From Evernia prunastri (Eukaryota > Ascomycota > Lecanoromycetes > Lecanorales > Parmeliaceae): a DNA stretch of 64,000 nucleotides. The notes below the pieces were generated by a model. That model saw only the letters and a program-made list of their open reading frames with translations, did no database searches and had not been told where the DNA came from. Below are positions 10,517 to 20,092 of the stretch, in pieces. The translations under genes were made by a program, and so were the position numbers. Each line of letters begins with the position of its first letter. The first letter of the stretch is position 1. The stretch is taken from positions 1 through 64,000 of the forward strand of contig NKYR01000079.1 in assembly GCA_003184365.1 (NCBI GenBank). Direction: 5' to 3'.

Positions 10517-11675
10517 ATGTCCGCTCCCCCCTCCGATGCCTTCATTGGCGACGAAAGCCTGGGCGGCAACATCCAGACCCTCCCTCAGGAGCCCTCCCCG
10601 GCGGCCCTCGCGGAGACCTCTCCACCTCGCGCCCCCTTTCCTCCTCGATGACTACACCCCCCGCTACCGCCTCTTATCCTCAGCCGACGCAGCACGGAAG
10701 AAGTCCGCCGCGCACGCCCACCTCCGGAACTGCAACCTCTGCCCCCGCCGCTGCGGCGTCGACCGCCACGTCCAAACGGGCTTCTGCCTGATCGGCGCGG
10801 AAACCGCCACGGTCGACGTCATCGCCCCGCACTTCGGCGAGGAACCCTGCGTCCAGGGCCACGCCGGCTCCGGCGCCGTCTTCTTCTCCGGCTGCAACCT
10901 CCGCTGCGTCTTTTGCCAGAACCACGACATCGCGCACCGGCGCCGGGGCTTCGACGCCACGCCGGGGGAGCTGGCGGCGTGGTACCTGAAGCTGCAGGAC
11001 GTGGGGCGGGTGCACAACGTCAATCTGATCACGCCGGAGCACGTGGTCCCGCAGGTCGTGCTGTCCGTGCTGCGCGCCAGGGAGCTGGGCCTGCGCGTGC
11101 CCGTCATCTACAACACGTCCGCGTTCGATTCGTTGGAGTCGCTCGACCTGCTCGACGGGTTGGTCGATATCTACCTGCCGGACTTCAAGGTCTGGACCGA
11201 GGCGTCGTCGAAGCGGTTGCTCAAAGCGGACGATTACGCCGGTGCGGCGATGGAGAGCATCAGAGCCATGCACGCCCAGGTCGGCGATTTGTGCTTCACC
11301 CCCGACGGGATCGCCAAGAAAGGGCTCCTGGTGAGGCATCTCGTCATGCCGGGCAAAGAGGACGAAGGACGGGAGATAATGCGATGGCTTGGTGATAACA
11401 TTTCCCGGGATGTTTTCGTCAACATCATGGAACAGTATCATCCTGATGCTCACGTTGGTAAGACCTCGAGGTCTTCGTCGCCATTTTCGGCTCTCGCATC
11501 ATTGGAAACGCCTTCAACGATTGAGCCTGGTAATAATGGACCTTCGTCCGCGCGGTATAGCGAAATTAATCGGACTGTTACTGGACAAGAAGTATCCAGC
11601 GTGCGCAGGGCGGCAGAGGAGGCCGGCTTATGGAGATTCTGTGACCCTGTTCGTCATGACGGTTTCAATCTATGA
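10517..11675 (+). CDS. Radical SAM protein, PflA/PflX-like, with frame break
   Basis: The core frame carries the radical SAM cluster motif CxxxCxxC (GCNLRCVFCQN, about 10891-10922), preceded by a Cys-rich segment CNLCPRRCG that is usual in the pyruvate-formate-lyase-activating-enzyme-like COG1313 group. Downstream are NLITPEHVVPQ, VIYNTSAFDSLESL, DIYLPDFKVW, HLVMPGKEDEG and NIMEQYHPDAHVG, all in the order expected for the family; the C-terminus is RFCDP...FNL. The continuous open frame begins at 10476. However, ATG 10517 opens a better frame (MSAPPSDAFIGDESLGGNIQ) with strong C/G third positions. It reaches ...PPRAPFPP and then falls one base out of frame with DDYTPRYRLL at about 10632-10648. 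No GT exists there for an intron, so either a base is wrong in the C-rich run or the gene is damaged. The enzyme should cleave S-adenosylmethionine; its substrate is unknown. GC content is high compared with its neighbours. Confidence 0.8.
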
Positions 11676-12017
11676 TGTTGCCTACGTAGCACGACCGGCC
11701 TTGAACCACTGTTCAATACAGGGCATTCCATTGAATAGGCACAGTCCTTCGACGAAAGACATGTCTAATTAGACTGATGATAAGATGACAATATGCTATT
11801 ATGTATGCACCTATCGCAATCTAGCAACCTGATCTATGGCGTGACAAGAATACAAGCAAGTTTGACAATGACCCAAGCAATTGCGATATCGAACCAAGCA
11901 ATTTCTCCGCCACCCAAAGCGGAGCCGTAGCTAAGTCTTTACTCGAGATTAATCGAAAATGGGAACAAGAGACTGTCTTCCACCACGCAATGTCTCCGGG
12001 GCCTCTCTCGGACAGCC
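11676..12017. other. Convergent intergenic spacer
   Basis: This is the 3' flank shared by the forward radical SAM gene and the reverse GMC oxidoreductase gene. Nothing beyond untranslated sequence is recognised. Confidence 0.5.
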
Positions 12018-15000
12018 TCAATCCAGATGGAAGAAGCTGAGAAACCACTGGATGAATGCAACAAGAGCCGCCTGTTCTTGCTGCTGTTCCGTTTCCGCCG
12101 CTGTCGAGGAAGCTGTTGGAATACCTATCGTTTCCGGAGGACTCCCAATAATGATGGGTGCTAGTGACGACGCAACAGATGATGGCACTCCTCCCGAGGT
12201 CAGTACACCAATGATGGACGAACTGAGCTCCTGGGGTCCTGGCAATGTAGTCAGAGAAGAGGTTGACGGAGAATAGTCTGCCGTAGATGGAGATGTCGTT
12301 GCGGTGAAAGCAGGCGAAGATACTGTGTTTGGTAGACTCGAGACTAGCGTCGTGGTGAACGCCACGACGGGTTCAGGAGGACTTGGCGGCGTTGACATTG
12401 AGGATGACTGTGCTGGGCTAAAAACAGAGAGACTCGTAGAAGGCAACAACAGAGTAGTACCACTGCTTGAGCTTGTTTGCACCGCAGATGTTGTGACTGC
12501 GGTAGAGGATGTTGTAACTTGAATGGGGCTGATCTCTGAGATCAATGCAACTGTCGACGATGACTGCGAGGCGCTCGGTTGCGAGGTAAAAATGCCCACT
12601 CCCGCAGAATCATCTGAGATGGTTGCCGGTGGAGACGCAGACAAACTTGAAGGCAAAACGCTCGTCGATGAAAACATAGATTGCGATAATGATGTTGTGG
12701 AAGTGCTTGTGGACAACGAAGCCGTCGATGTGGCGACAGCGGAGACAGCGGAGACAGCGGAGATAGCTGAGGTGGTTGTGGAGGTTGCAGCTGTGCCCAA
12801 AACTGAGGGAACAACAGACTGACTTGTTGAGACTGCTGAAAAACTCGCAGGAGAATCTGGTGCTGAAGTGTCTACAGAAGGCACTGTAGAAGTCGTGGGC
12901 GGCACAACTGACACTGAAGAGCTGCCCAGGACTGTGGATTCTGCAATCGTTGACAAGGGTACAGTTGCTGAAGGCGATGTCGGGACAGTGCTCAATGATG
13001 CAGACACTCCTGAAGAGGTTACCAGGGCTGTTGACACAGTTTCAGTCGATGACGACGACGATGTCATATCAGCGTTGCTTGACGTAGCAGCCCCCAAAGA
13101 CGTTGCTAGGACTGTCGACAAGGCTGTGGATGTTGAAGACGGTGCCGGCACAGCGCTCGAAGAGAGGTTATCTGCCTTTATAATGTCGGCTGCCTTCGCC
13201 AGCGCGTCAGATTGGTACACACAGAAACTATAAGCAGGCTCTCTACCTTCTCCGCTACTCCGTATACAACAGCTTGCAAATGTGCAGCTGGAATCATTGG
13301 GAAGATCCCCGCGTCGACAACTCTCAAATTCTGCGTACCTGCAATGATCGCGGAGTCAGCATGGCCTCTTTAACGCAGAAAATGGAGTCATGAGACGGCT
13401 TGCGGCGAGAAAAGAATCATCCTATTCCCCAAAACACGTGTTTCCAACCCAAGTTGGTAAACAAGGAAGAGCAACTTGCAATACATACCCCAGACCAGTA
13501 GGTGCGAATCTACGACACCACCTTGCTCAAGTGGGAGCATTGCCAATGTGCCACTGGGGTGGAACTCCGTGCGTATTCCGGTGTTGATCACTTGATTGAG
13601 CGCATCTTCATCAGCGTCAACAGGCGGTACGAATTGAGCCGCCTGCAGTTCAATCATAGGAGGAGTGGCAAGAATTTGTCGATTGAACAGTAGTGCCTCG
13701 ATGAGGACTTGTCTATCGACAGGGTTGGTGAGCCATCGAGGATCGATAGCGGGTGGCTGGAACGGGTCGGCAGCCTGAATGAAACAAGTACCGCGAGAAA
13801 AAGGATGCATTACTGATACTGTTAAGCTTCCAGCATTGTTGTTGATGATCTCGTATGCTGCAACGGTCGTTTCCGCCAATCGTGTTACCAGAGATTGCTT
13901 CTGTGCGGTGAAGCCAGCAATGATCGTAGGGTCCGAGCCAGCAACCAGGTATTCCGTAGGGTTTTGGCTGCTGGCGTTGCTGAGGATGCTGGCTGAAATG
14001 TTGCTAATCAACGGCAGAGGGTTGAACGCCAAAGCATTTGGGGATCCAGCAGTCCAAGGGCCTAAAGTGTCAACTGGGATACAGAGCCAGAGGTCGACAT
14101 GCTTGCTTACCAGTCTTGTCTGTGTCATATTCCTCTTCAGCTTCCATATTGTAGGTAGCATTGGTCGTTAGCTCTGTTGGCGATGGATAGCTGGCGTTGT
14201 TATCTACCACCTTCATCAGCGTCCATCAACCAGTGTTCATGAATTGGCAAAAACGTACACGGGTAAAATGTTCCGACAAGGGGGTGGTCTTGAAGGTTAC
14301 TACCCACACCTGGCAGATTGAGCGCTACACTGATGTTGTACTGATTGAGCAAAGCCTCCGGTCCAATGCCGGATAACTGTAGAAGCTGTGCGGAGTGTAA
14401 TGCACCGGCAGCAACTATGACTTCTCTAGTGGCGTAAACTGTTTGGCGTGGAGAAGAAGCGTTGGGTGCGAACTTGAGAGGATCAGCTGAATGCACGAAA
14501 AGGAAGGACTGTCACCTACTTCAACTCCAGAAACTCTCAAGCTGGAAGTGCCAGGGTCCTGTCTACGGGCAAACCGAGGAGGCGGCTGCCCTGATAGTGG
14601 AGGAGTACTCCCACCTGGACCGAAGCCGAAGCCCTGATTGTTACCTGAGGCAGGCCCGTTGCCATTGTCGTTGCCACCAGAGATTGGGTTGTCCACTTCG
14701 CCATTGCCACCAGTACCTTCGATCAGCACTCGTGTCACGTGCTGTCCAGTGATGACATGGAAATTGCTTCGAGCGACGTAGGGGTCGAAGTAGGTTCGAC
14801 GAGCATCGGAACGTGTTTGGTTGTTCGGGTCAATGTCTGTAGGTACGAAAGCAGGCCCGGCAGAAGTACCATCATTGGGGTCAAGTTGTGTCGGTAGACC
14901 AAGGAGGTTCATGCCAGCGAAGAGATTGACTAATTCAATTAGATGCAATGTGACCTAGAGCAGACCGGAAGGTATACATACTGGATTGAGGATAGAAGTA

Positions 15001-15682
15001 CTTGGGATAGCTGACCTGCACAGGACCAGATGTTCCATGAACAGCAGGGTTATAGTGGATTGAATACTCTTCTGCAATTTCGTCGGAGTACACAGGGGTA
15101 TATGTCTCGCTCTAGGGCATGTGTTAGATACCATTGCAGAGAGCTATACGAGGGACTTACCTTCATGAAGTATGGCAGGATGCCAGCCCAGCCCCATCCA
15201 GGATTCCCAAAGGCTTCCCAGGCATCGAAGTCATCGGATCCACCTCGGTTCCAGCACATGGCATTCAAGATGCTACCGCCACCAAGGACTTTGCCCTGCG
15301 GCATTGGCCGAGTGCTGCCGTCGAGTTGGGTCTGTGGCACAGTTTCAAGATCCCAATCGTAGATACCACCGATGTCAGCTCCCACGTAGACAGGATCCTG
15401 AATGATTGCTTCATAATGATCCCTATTGATGTAAGAGATAGCACTGGTTCATGGAAGAGAAGATACTAACGCGTCACCGGCTTCGATGCAAAGGACAGTG
15501 CGAGATGCAATTTCCGAAAGTCGATTACTGACCACAAGCCCGCTAATGCCACAGCCGACAACGATGTAATCATAGGACTCAAGGAGTGGCTCATTGATGT
15601 CTCTTCCGTGAAGATGGGCTCCAATAGCTGCCGATGTCAAGCATAATGGAACAGCCAGAAAGGCTGGCGTGAACCGTACCAT
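12018..15682 (-). CDS. Secreted GMC oxidoreductase with Ser/Thr-rich tail
   Basis: Nine exons are read: 15471-15682, 15161-15422, 14982-15111, 14516-14929, 14261-14486, 14111-14203, 13489-14061, 13247-13338 and 12018-13193. A signal peptide (MVRFTPAFLAVPLCLTSA) precedes the FAD dinucleotide fold (YDYIVVGCGISGLVVSNRL). The two GMC signatures are present: QGKVLGGGSILN and GALHSAQLLQLSGIGP. So are the C-terminal EFHPSGTLAMLP and VVDAGIFPMIPAAHLQAVVY with its active-site His. Spliced onto AEKAADIIKADN is a ~390-residue Ser/Thr/Val/Pro-rich tail ending in a short hydrophobic segment (LVAFIQWFLSFFHLD). Family members oxidise alcohols, sugars or aryl alcohols and reduce oxygen or quinones; the substrate here cannot be inferred. 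Two junctions do not fit. Between 14516 and 14486 only a 29-nt intron, or a two-base shift, gives the expected SADPLKFAPNAS frame. Between 14261 and 14203 the phases disagree by one base. The gene may be inactive or the consensus wrong. Confidence 0.8.
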
Positions 15683-16298
15683 GACAGGCAGCAGCGAAAG
15701 TGAAGTAGTGGTTGCTCTGTGATTGCCGGAAAGTAACAGACGACGAAGGGTGAAGGAACGTGTAGAGTCTCAAAAATGAGTGAATTGAGGGCTGGGGGAA
15801 GATTTGGAGGGGCAAGAAGTGGAAGGCAAGAATATGAAGGACGAAGAAGGTGGATGGTGGAGTGGAAAGTGTTGAATGGAAGTAGGTAGTGGCAGTGGCA
15901 TTGGTAGCTTCGTTACCACATTTTAGTCTAATTTTGAACGTCTCATACTTCAGCGCGAATGCTCCTTCTAATTCCTAACCTTGAGTCTCGTCCTCGCACT
16001 GAATGCTTCCATGTCAGGCATTATCATGTAGATTCCCTTTTCCCTAATTCCTTTGGGCAATGCTCGTAGGTCTGAAACTAAGCCCACGTTCACGTAAAGC
16101 AACATCTTGCAAAGTTAGTATCAGTGATCACAGTGTTGAAATTCCAAGGCACCTAATTCAGCTCTTCCCATTTCATTCAAAGCTTTGAGCCTGGTTCACC
16201 GTAGAGACGAATCACCCATGTGATGAGAACATTGCTAGAGGATTATAATACTTGAGCTTAAGCCTCTAGGCAATGACGTTCTCCTTCGTTCAACTGAC
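15683..16298. other. Upstream region of the GMC gene
   Basis: This is the promoter side of the GMC oxidoreductase and the 3' flank of a reverse-strand pseudogene. It has purine-rich stretches at about 15790-15890. No gene is seen. Confidence 0.45.
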
Positions 16299-17083
16299 TC
16301 AGCTCCTCATTCCTTCTACTATATCCGATAAGGCCTCGGCCAAACGGTATGGTTTTCTGGAGAGGATATTCCCATGCCGCACTCGAACAACGGTCTTCTG
16401 CCATTCTGCTGGTTCTCCTGGGACTCGGATAGGCTTGTATACATCTACTGATGGTATAAGCCAGGTATCCAGAGCCCTGACCTCTACACAGCATTGCCGA
16501 AAGAAAGGCGGTAGTTTGATTATTGCTTATTTGCTGATGGCGTGCCGGGAAACAGATGTGTTGGTGAGTAAGAATCTAAAGCGTTCATCATGCATATTGA
16601 ACAGGCCGCGCGAGATTTCATGCCAGAGTGTCACTCCCTCACTGTACCTGTGTCTGGATCTGTGCCTCAATGATGGTTAGCGAGCGTGGTGAAGCACCAA
16701 ATAAAAAAGTAGAGTCAGCCACGCTTACCTAATAGGTTATCCTTCAGTGCGCGGCGGAGAATATTCTTGGCGCAGTCGTCCAACTACAAGTCATCCCCAA
16801 CTTCCGTTGATAGCATCACTGCATTTTCCTGGCATAGCTCAACCTGGAGAAACAACTCGGAAGGGTTTCGAATGTACTTGCAAAGACCATTGAGCCTCGG
16901 CGCAGGGATTCTTCGCTCTTCCGGCGCTTTGAATGAGACCAGGACATTCAATGGAGTTGATTGGACAAGCCATCGGCTCTGTAGTTGAGGCTGTCCCATC
17001 TCTGCCTGTTCTGCTTGCCTGATGATGATCGGACTTTGTTTTCCGAGTGCTCCTACTCTCTTCCTCCGCATTGACATACACAC
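16299..17083 (-). pseudogene. Unrecognised protein remnant with two nonsense codons
   Basis: One reverse frame reads coherently from about 17083 (SRWLVQSTPLNVLVSFKAPE ... LCQENAVMLSTEVGDDL). It meets TAG at 16784-16786 and continues in frame as LDDCAKNILRRALKDNLLG. A normal intron (16666-16728, GTAAGC...TTGAG) leads to TDPDTGTVRE. A one-base shift near 16640 then gives VTLWHEISRGLFNMHDERFR, a TAA at 16527-16529, and a further 75 codons (VRALDTWLIPSVDVYKPIRV ... ALSDIVEGMRS) to TGA at 16299-16301. Both internal stops would be explained by C-to-T change in CpA (CAG to TAG, CAA to TAA). The residue order looks like protein on both sides of each break, so I read this as a decayed gene. I do not recognise the family. 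The upstream boundary is uncertain. Confidence 0.45.
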
Positions 17084-18072
17084 TCGCCGTCATTTACAGC
17101 ATGACGACCTGAGCCTCTTAGGGATTTAGATATTCGCAGGCCGTTAACCTCGTGCTTTTCAAGACAAGTCCTCACTCTGAGAGCTTTAGTAGGCCGTCAT
17201 CATCCGAGTTTCAGTTTCTCAGTCATCTCTTCTTTCCATTTACCTGATATCAAGCTCCGCGACCATCGCATCTAACCCTTCTTTACCCCTGGGTTGGTTG
17301 TTGGTCTTTACCATATGTTTAACATGTGGCCTCCCGTAACTGGGGGTTTGAGATCTCCTGTGGAGTAGCCCTCGTCCCTCCTACTGCCAACTCAGTGTTT
17401 CCAATATAGGGCGACTTGGCTAGAGTTGTTCAGTGCTTGACGCTCCACAGGTAAAGGAAGTCACGTCGTGCTGAAGGCCGGAATTATAGCTGTAGATTGT
17501 TGGGGCTAGATAAGTTCGTTGGTTCGTGTCCACGGATGTCGAGCAGAATTTCGTTGAAGCCAGGAGCGTACAACTTTGTGTCCACTTCTGAGTCGGATGA
17601 CCCGAGCATAGGCTGCTTATTATGTTTGAGCCCTTTGCTGTACTTTCTTCGAGTGTTGAAGAGGGTGGGCACGGGACTCTCGATGTCGACCATGGCGCTA
17701 TTCAGAATGCCTGCTTTCCTCAAAAGAGGTTGGTTCAGATCAGATTCCTGTTTGATTGAGAAGCTCAATGTGAGCTTCAGAAGTGGAGGATGGCAGAATT
17801 TTGGGGTTCTGCTCCTCATCACAGCGCGATGAAGACTTATCGCGGCCTAGAGACGCGCTAGCTTTTGTCAACACAGCGGCTAGCAAACTTGACCAAACGG
17901 AGCTTTACTATCTTTCGACTCTTGGCTCATTATCATAGCTACAGCTCAACTCTCTAGCTTTTCTTGACGTTTCGACGAATTTCCAGTCATTTCCGGAGCT
18001 TTGCTTGATTACCCAAAGACCAGGCCATACGCAATCAATCACGACCATACTGCTAAAGATACATACTTCACC
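17084..18072. other. Divergent intergenic interval
   Basis: A 112-codon reverse frame at 17484-17822 has plausible composition but no recognisable feature and no intron partner. Otherwise this is the upstream region of the forward gene starting at 18073, which has a pyrimidine-rich leader. Confidence 0.4.
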
Positions 18073-19306
18073 ATGTCCGCATCGTACTCAAACCCTGACA
18101 CCATGGTGCGCGACATTGTCAAGAGCTACCGCTCTGCCAATACACTGCACCCGGTTGTGTCTGAGCTGTGCGAGTCCCCTGAATTCAAGGATATCTTTTC
18201 CCGTAGCTTGAGGCAAGATCTTCATGTGATTCGCCAACGTTCCCAAGTCCTTACCCACCGCGAAATTACCGCTATCCAGAAAGCCTTCGCCGTCCTCATG
18301 GAGAAGAAGGAGGATCTCATCCCTGCAGTCGAACTTTACGTGGATGAGATTCTGGGTCTCAAGTTCGTGTCAGGAGCGGACAGAGCTACGATTCTGAGGG
18401 CCATGATCCAGACACGACACTCTATCGTGGATCGTACGTCCATTACCCCCGCACGGTCTCCCAATGAGTGAACCCCGCCGCTAATCTTCGTCACGAGTAG
18501 AAGCCTACGGCAGCAGGCCTCGTCAATCTTCTACGGCCCATAATCGCGCTCTACCATCAAGTAGCCAATCAGCACTGAGTGACCACAACCCAGTCAGTGA
18601 GGAGCCATTGTTTGTCTCCGACGGCAGCGAAGGGTCCCGAACCTCAGACTTGCCTCAAATCGCTTGGCGACATGGGAGAAATTTCCACGTGGACCCGCCT
18701 GGAGCCATGGCCCCGGAGCCCAACGATAGCGACGAGAAGCTCAAACGGCTGTTCATCGTGTATCACAAAGCGAAGCAAGACTTCGACGCCACCCCAGCCA
18801 AGACCCTGGAGCGCACCAAGTCGGCCAAATTCCTCCGCGACACCACGGAAAACTGCCTCGCCTACATCGCGGCCAAGCGGACCCGACCCGGCACCCAGTC
18901 CGCCAGCGACGACGGAACGATGCTGGAGCTGCGCGCCACGCTCCAGGAGACCATCGCGGTCGCGGAACAAGGGTCCGGGGGCAAGAAGCGCCGTTTCGAC
19001 GAGAACTGGGATCACATCCCCCAGGCGCCCGCTCGGATGAGAGGCCCGGCCCCCCTTCCTCAGCCCGCGCCCAACTCCGACCCCGTCCCCCGAGGCCGCA
19101 CGTCCGAGACGAAGCGGAGACCCCTCGCTTCCCGCGTCCAGAAGCAGCAGACCCGACGCGCGGATCTACCGCACCAGCTCTATCCCGCCTCGGCCGGCCA
19201 GTCTGTCCGTCGCGTCTTCGGGGATCGGCACAAGCCGCCGCATGCGGAGGGGGAAGCTTTCGGCGGTCGTGTCTACGGGGACCGCTATCGTCCTATGTAC
19301 AGATAG
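18073..19306 (+). CDS. Hypothetical two-exon protein, helical then disordered
   Basis: Exons 18073-18433 and 18501-19306 flank a 67-nt intron (GTACGT...GAGTAG) and sum to 389 codons. The frame is open from 18001, but ATG 18073 has the better context (TTCACCATGTCC) and gives MSASYSNPDTMVRDIVKSYR. The first ~120 residues look like a compact helical domain (ELCESPEFKDIFSRSLRQDL; EITAIQKAFAVLMEKKEDLI; LELYVDEILGL-like segment). Residues ~125-200 are Ser-rich. A second helical stretch (DEKLKRLFIVYHKAKQDFDA ... SAKFLRDTTENCLAYIAAKR) is followed by a Pro/Arg-rich basic tail. Third-position GC rises strongly in exon 2. There is no signal peptide, membrane span or enzymatic motif. The family is not recognised; the composition would suit a nuclear or cytoplasmic scaffold. 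Confidence 0.7.
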
Positions 19307-19936
19307 GTGATCCGTGGCACAATTTGATGGTGTAGCCGCGAGCTTTGGAGTGAAGTACCGGTGCGAGGCGTGGGGGGTTGGAAATGGATCCTTGATTGGT
19401 GGACTACGGCCTATGCAGTCCCTGTTGTTTGTGAGAAGTCCGAGGGGGGGCTAAAATGCTTTTCGTGTTGATGGAGGGGCCTTTTCTTATGCGCTGTCGC
19501 CTCTGGCTGGCCATTGTGGGGACTAAGCCTTCGATCTGGTAACAGGATAGAGCTCGGTGACATTCAGATCCGAGCACTCGGTTGACTTCACAGTCAATAT
19601 CAGAAACAGCGGCTCGTCTAGATTAGTTAGTATCAACCTCCACATACCACGCACATTCTAGCCTGACATGAAAGAGATAACGAGGGTCGTAAGATCTTAC
19701 GGCTTGTTTGATTCTCTAATCACCACGCGTGAACATCCAGCAAGAACGCCGGTCTTTTTGCGGTGGTTTCGTGCTTTTCATTGGCACTGCATGAATTTAT
19801 GATGCTAAGCTCTATACTGTGATACCTAGAGGGCTCATGTTGAGGTTCCAACGAAGATTGCAGAGAAATACTACCCTTATTAATTGCTGCTGCATGTATC
19901 CTCCATCTCGATCAAGCTCAAGCCATGCAGTCTGAA
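19307..19936. other. Intergenic, nothing recognised
   Basis: This is the 3' flank of the forward gene and, past the tandem duplication, of the reverse gene ending at 20041. No gene or structured RNA is seen. Confidence 0.45.
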
Positions 19937-20092
19937 CCCCATAAATCTCCGTCAGTCCACCGGGATACTCCCCGCTGATGGGTCAGTCCACGGGGGTAAT
20001 CACCCTTGAGCTATGCAATGCCGCCCCCAATAAACCTCCCTCAGTCCACCGCCATACTCCCCGCTGACGGTTCAGTCCACAAGGGCACCCCC
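19937..20092. repeat. 89-bp tandem duplication at a gene 3' end
   Basis: Segments around 19945-20003 and 20034-20092 match at a constant offset of 89 bases. Shared blocks include TCAGTCCACCG, ATACTCCCCGCTGA and TCAGTCCAC. The right-hand copy encodes the last ~18 residues and stop of the reverse gene; the left-hand copy lies just past the stop, in untranslated sequence. Confidence 0.75.

Noticed and set aside
10680..11453. Long reverse open frame (257 codons) opposite the radical SAM gene
   Set aside because: It is antisense to a clearly conserved enzyme in GC-rich sequence, which lacks stops by composition. No domain is present.
11959..13233. Several forward frames opposite the Ser/Thr-rich tail
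   Set aside because: Complement of Ser/Thr codons gives Asp/Glu/Val-rich frames. The reverse strand is fixed by splicing to the GMC fold.
10517..15682. Radical SAM gene plus GMC oxidoreductase as a biosynthetic cluster
   Set aside because: No polyketide, peptide or terpene synthase, no transporter and no cluster regulator is nearby; adjacency alone is not enough.
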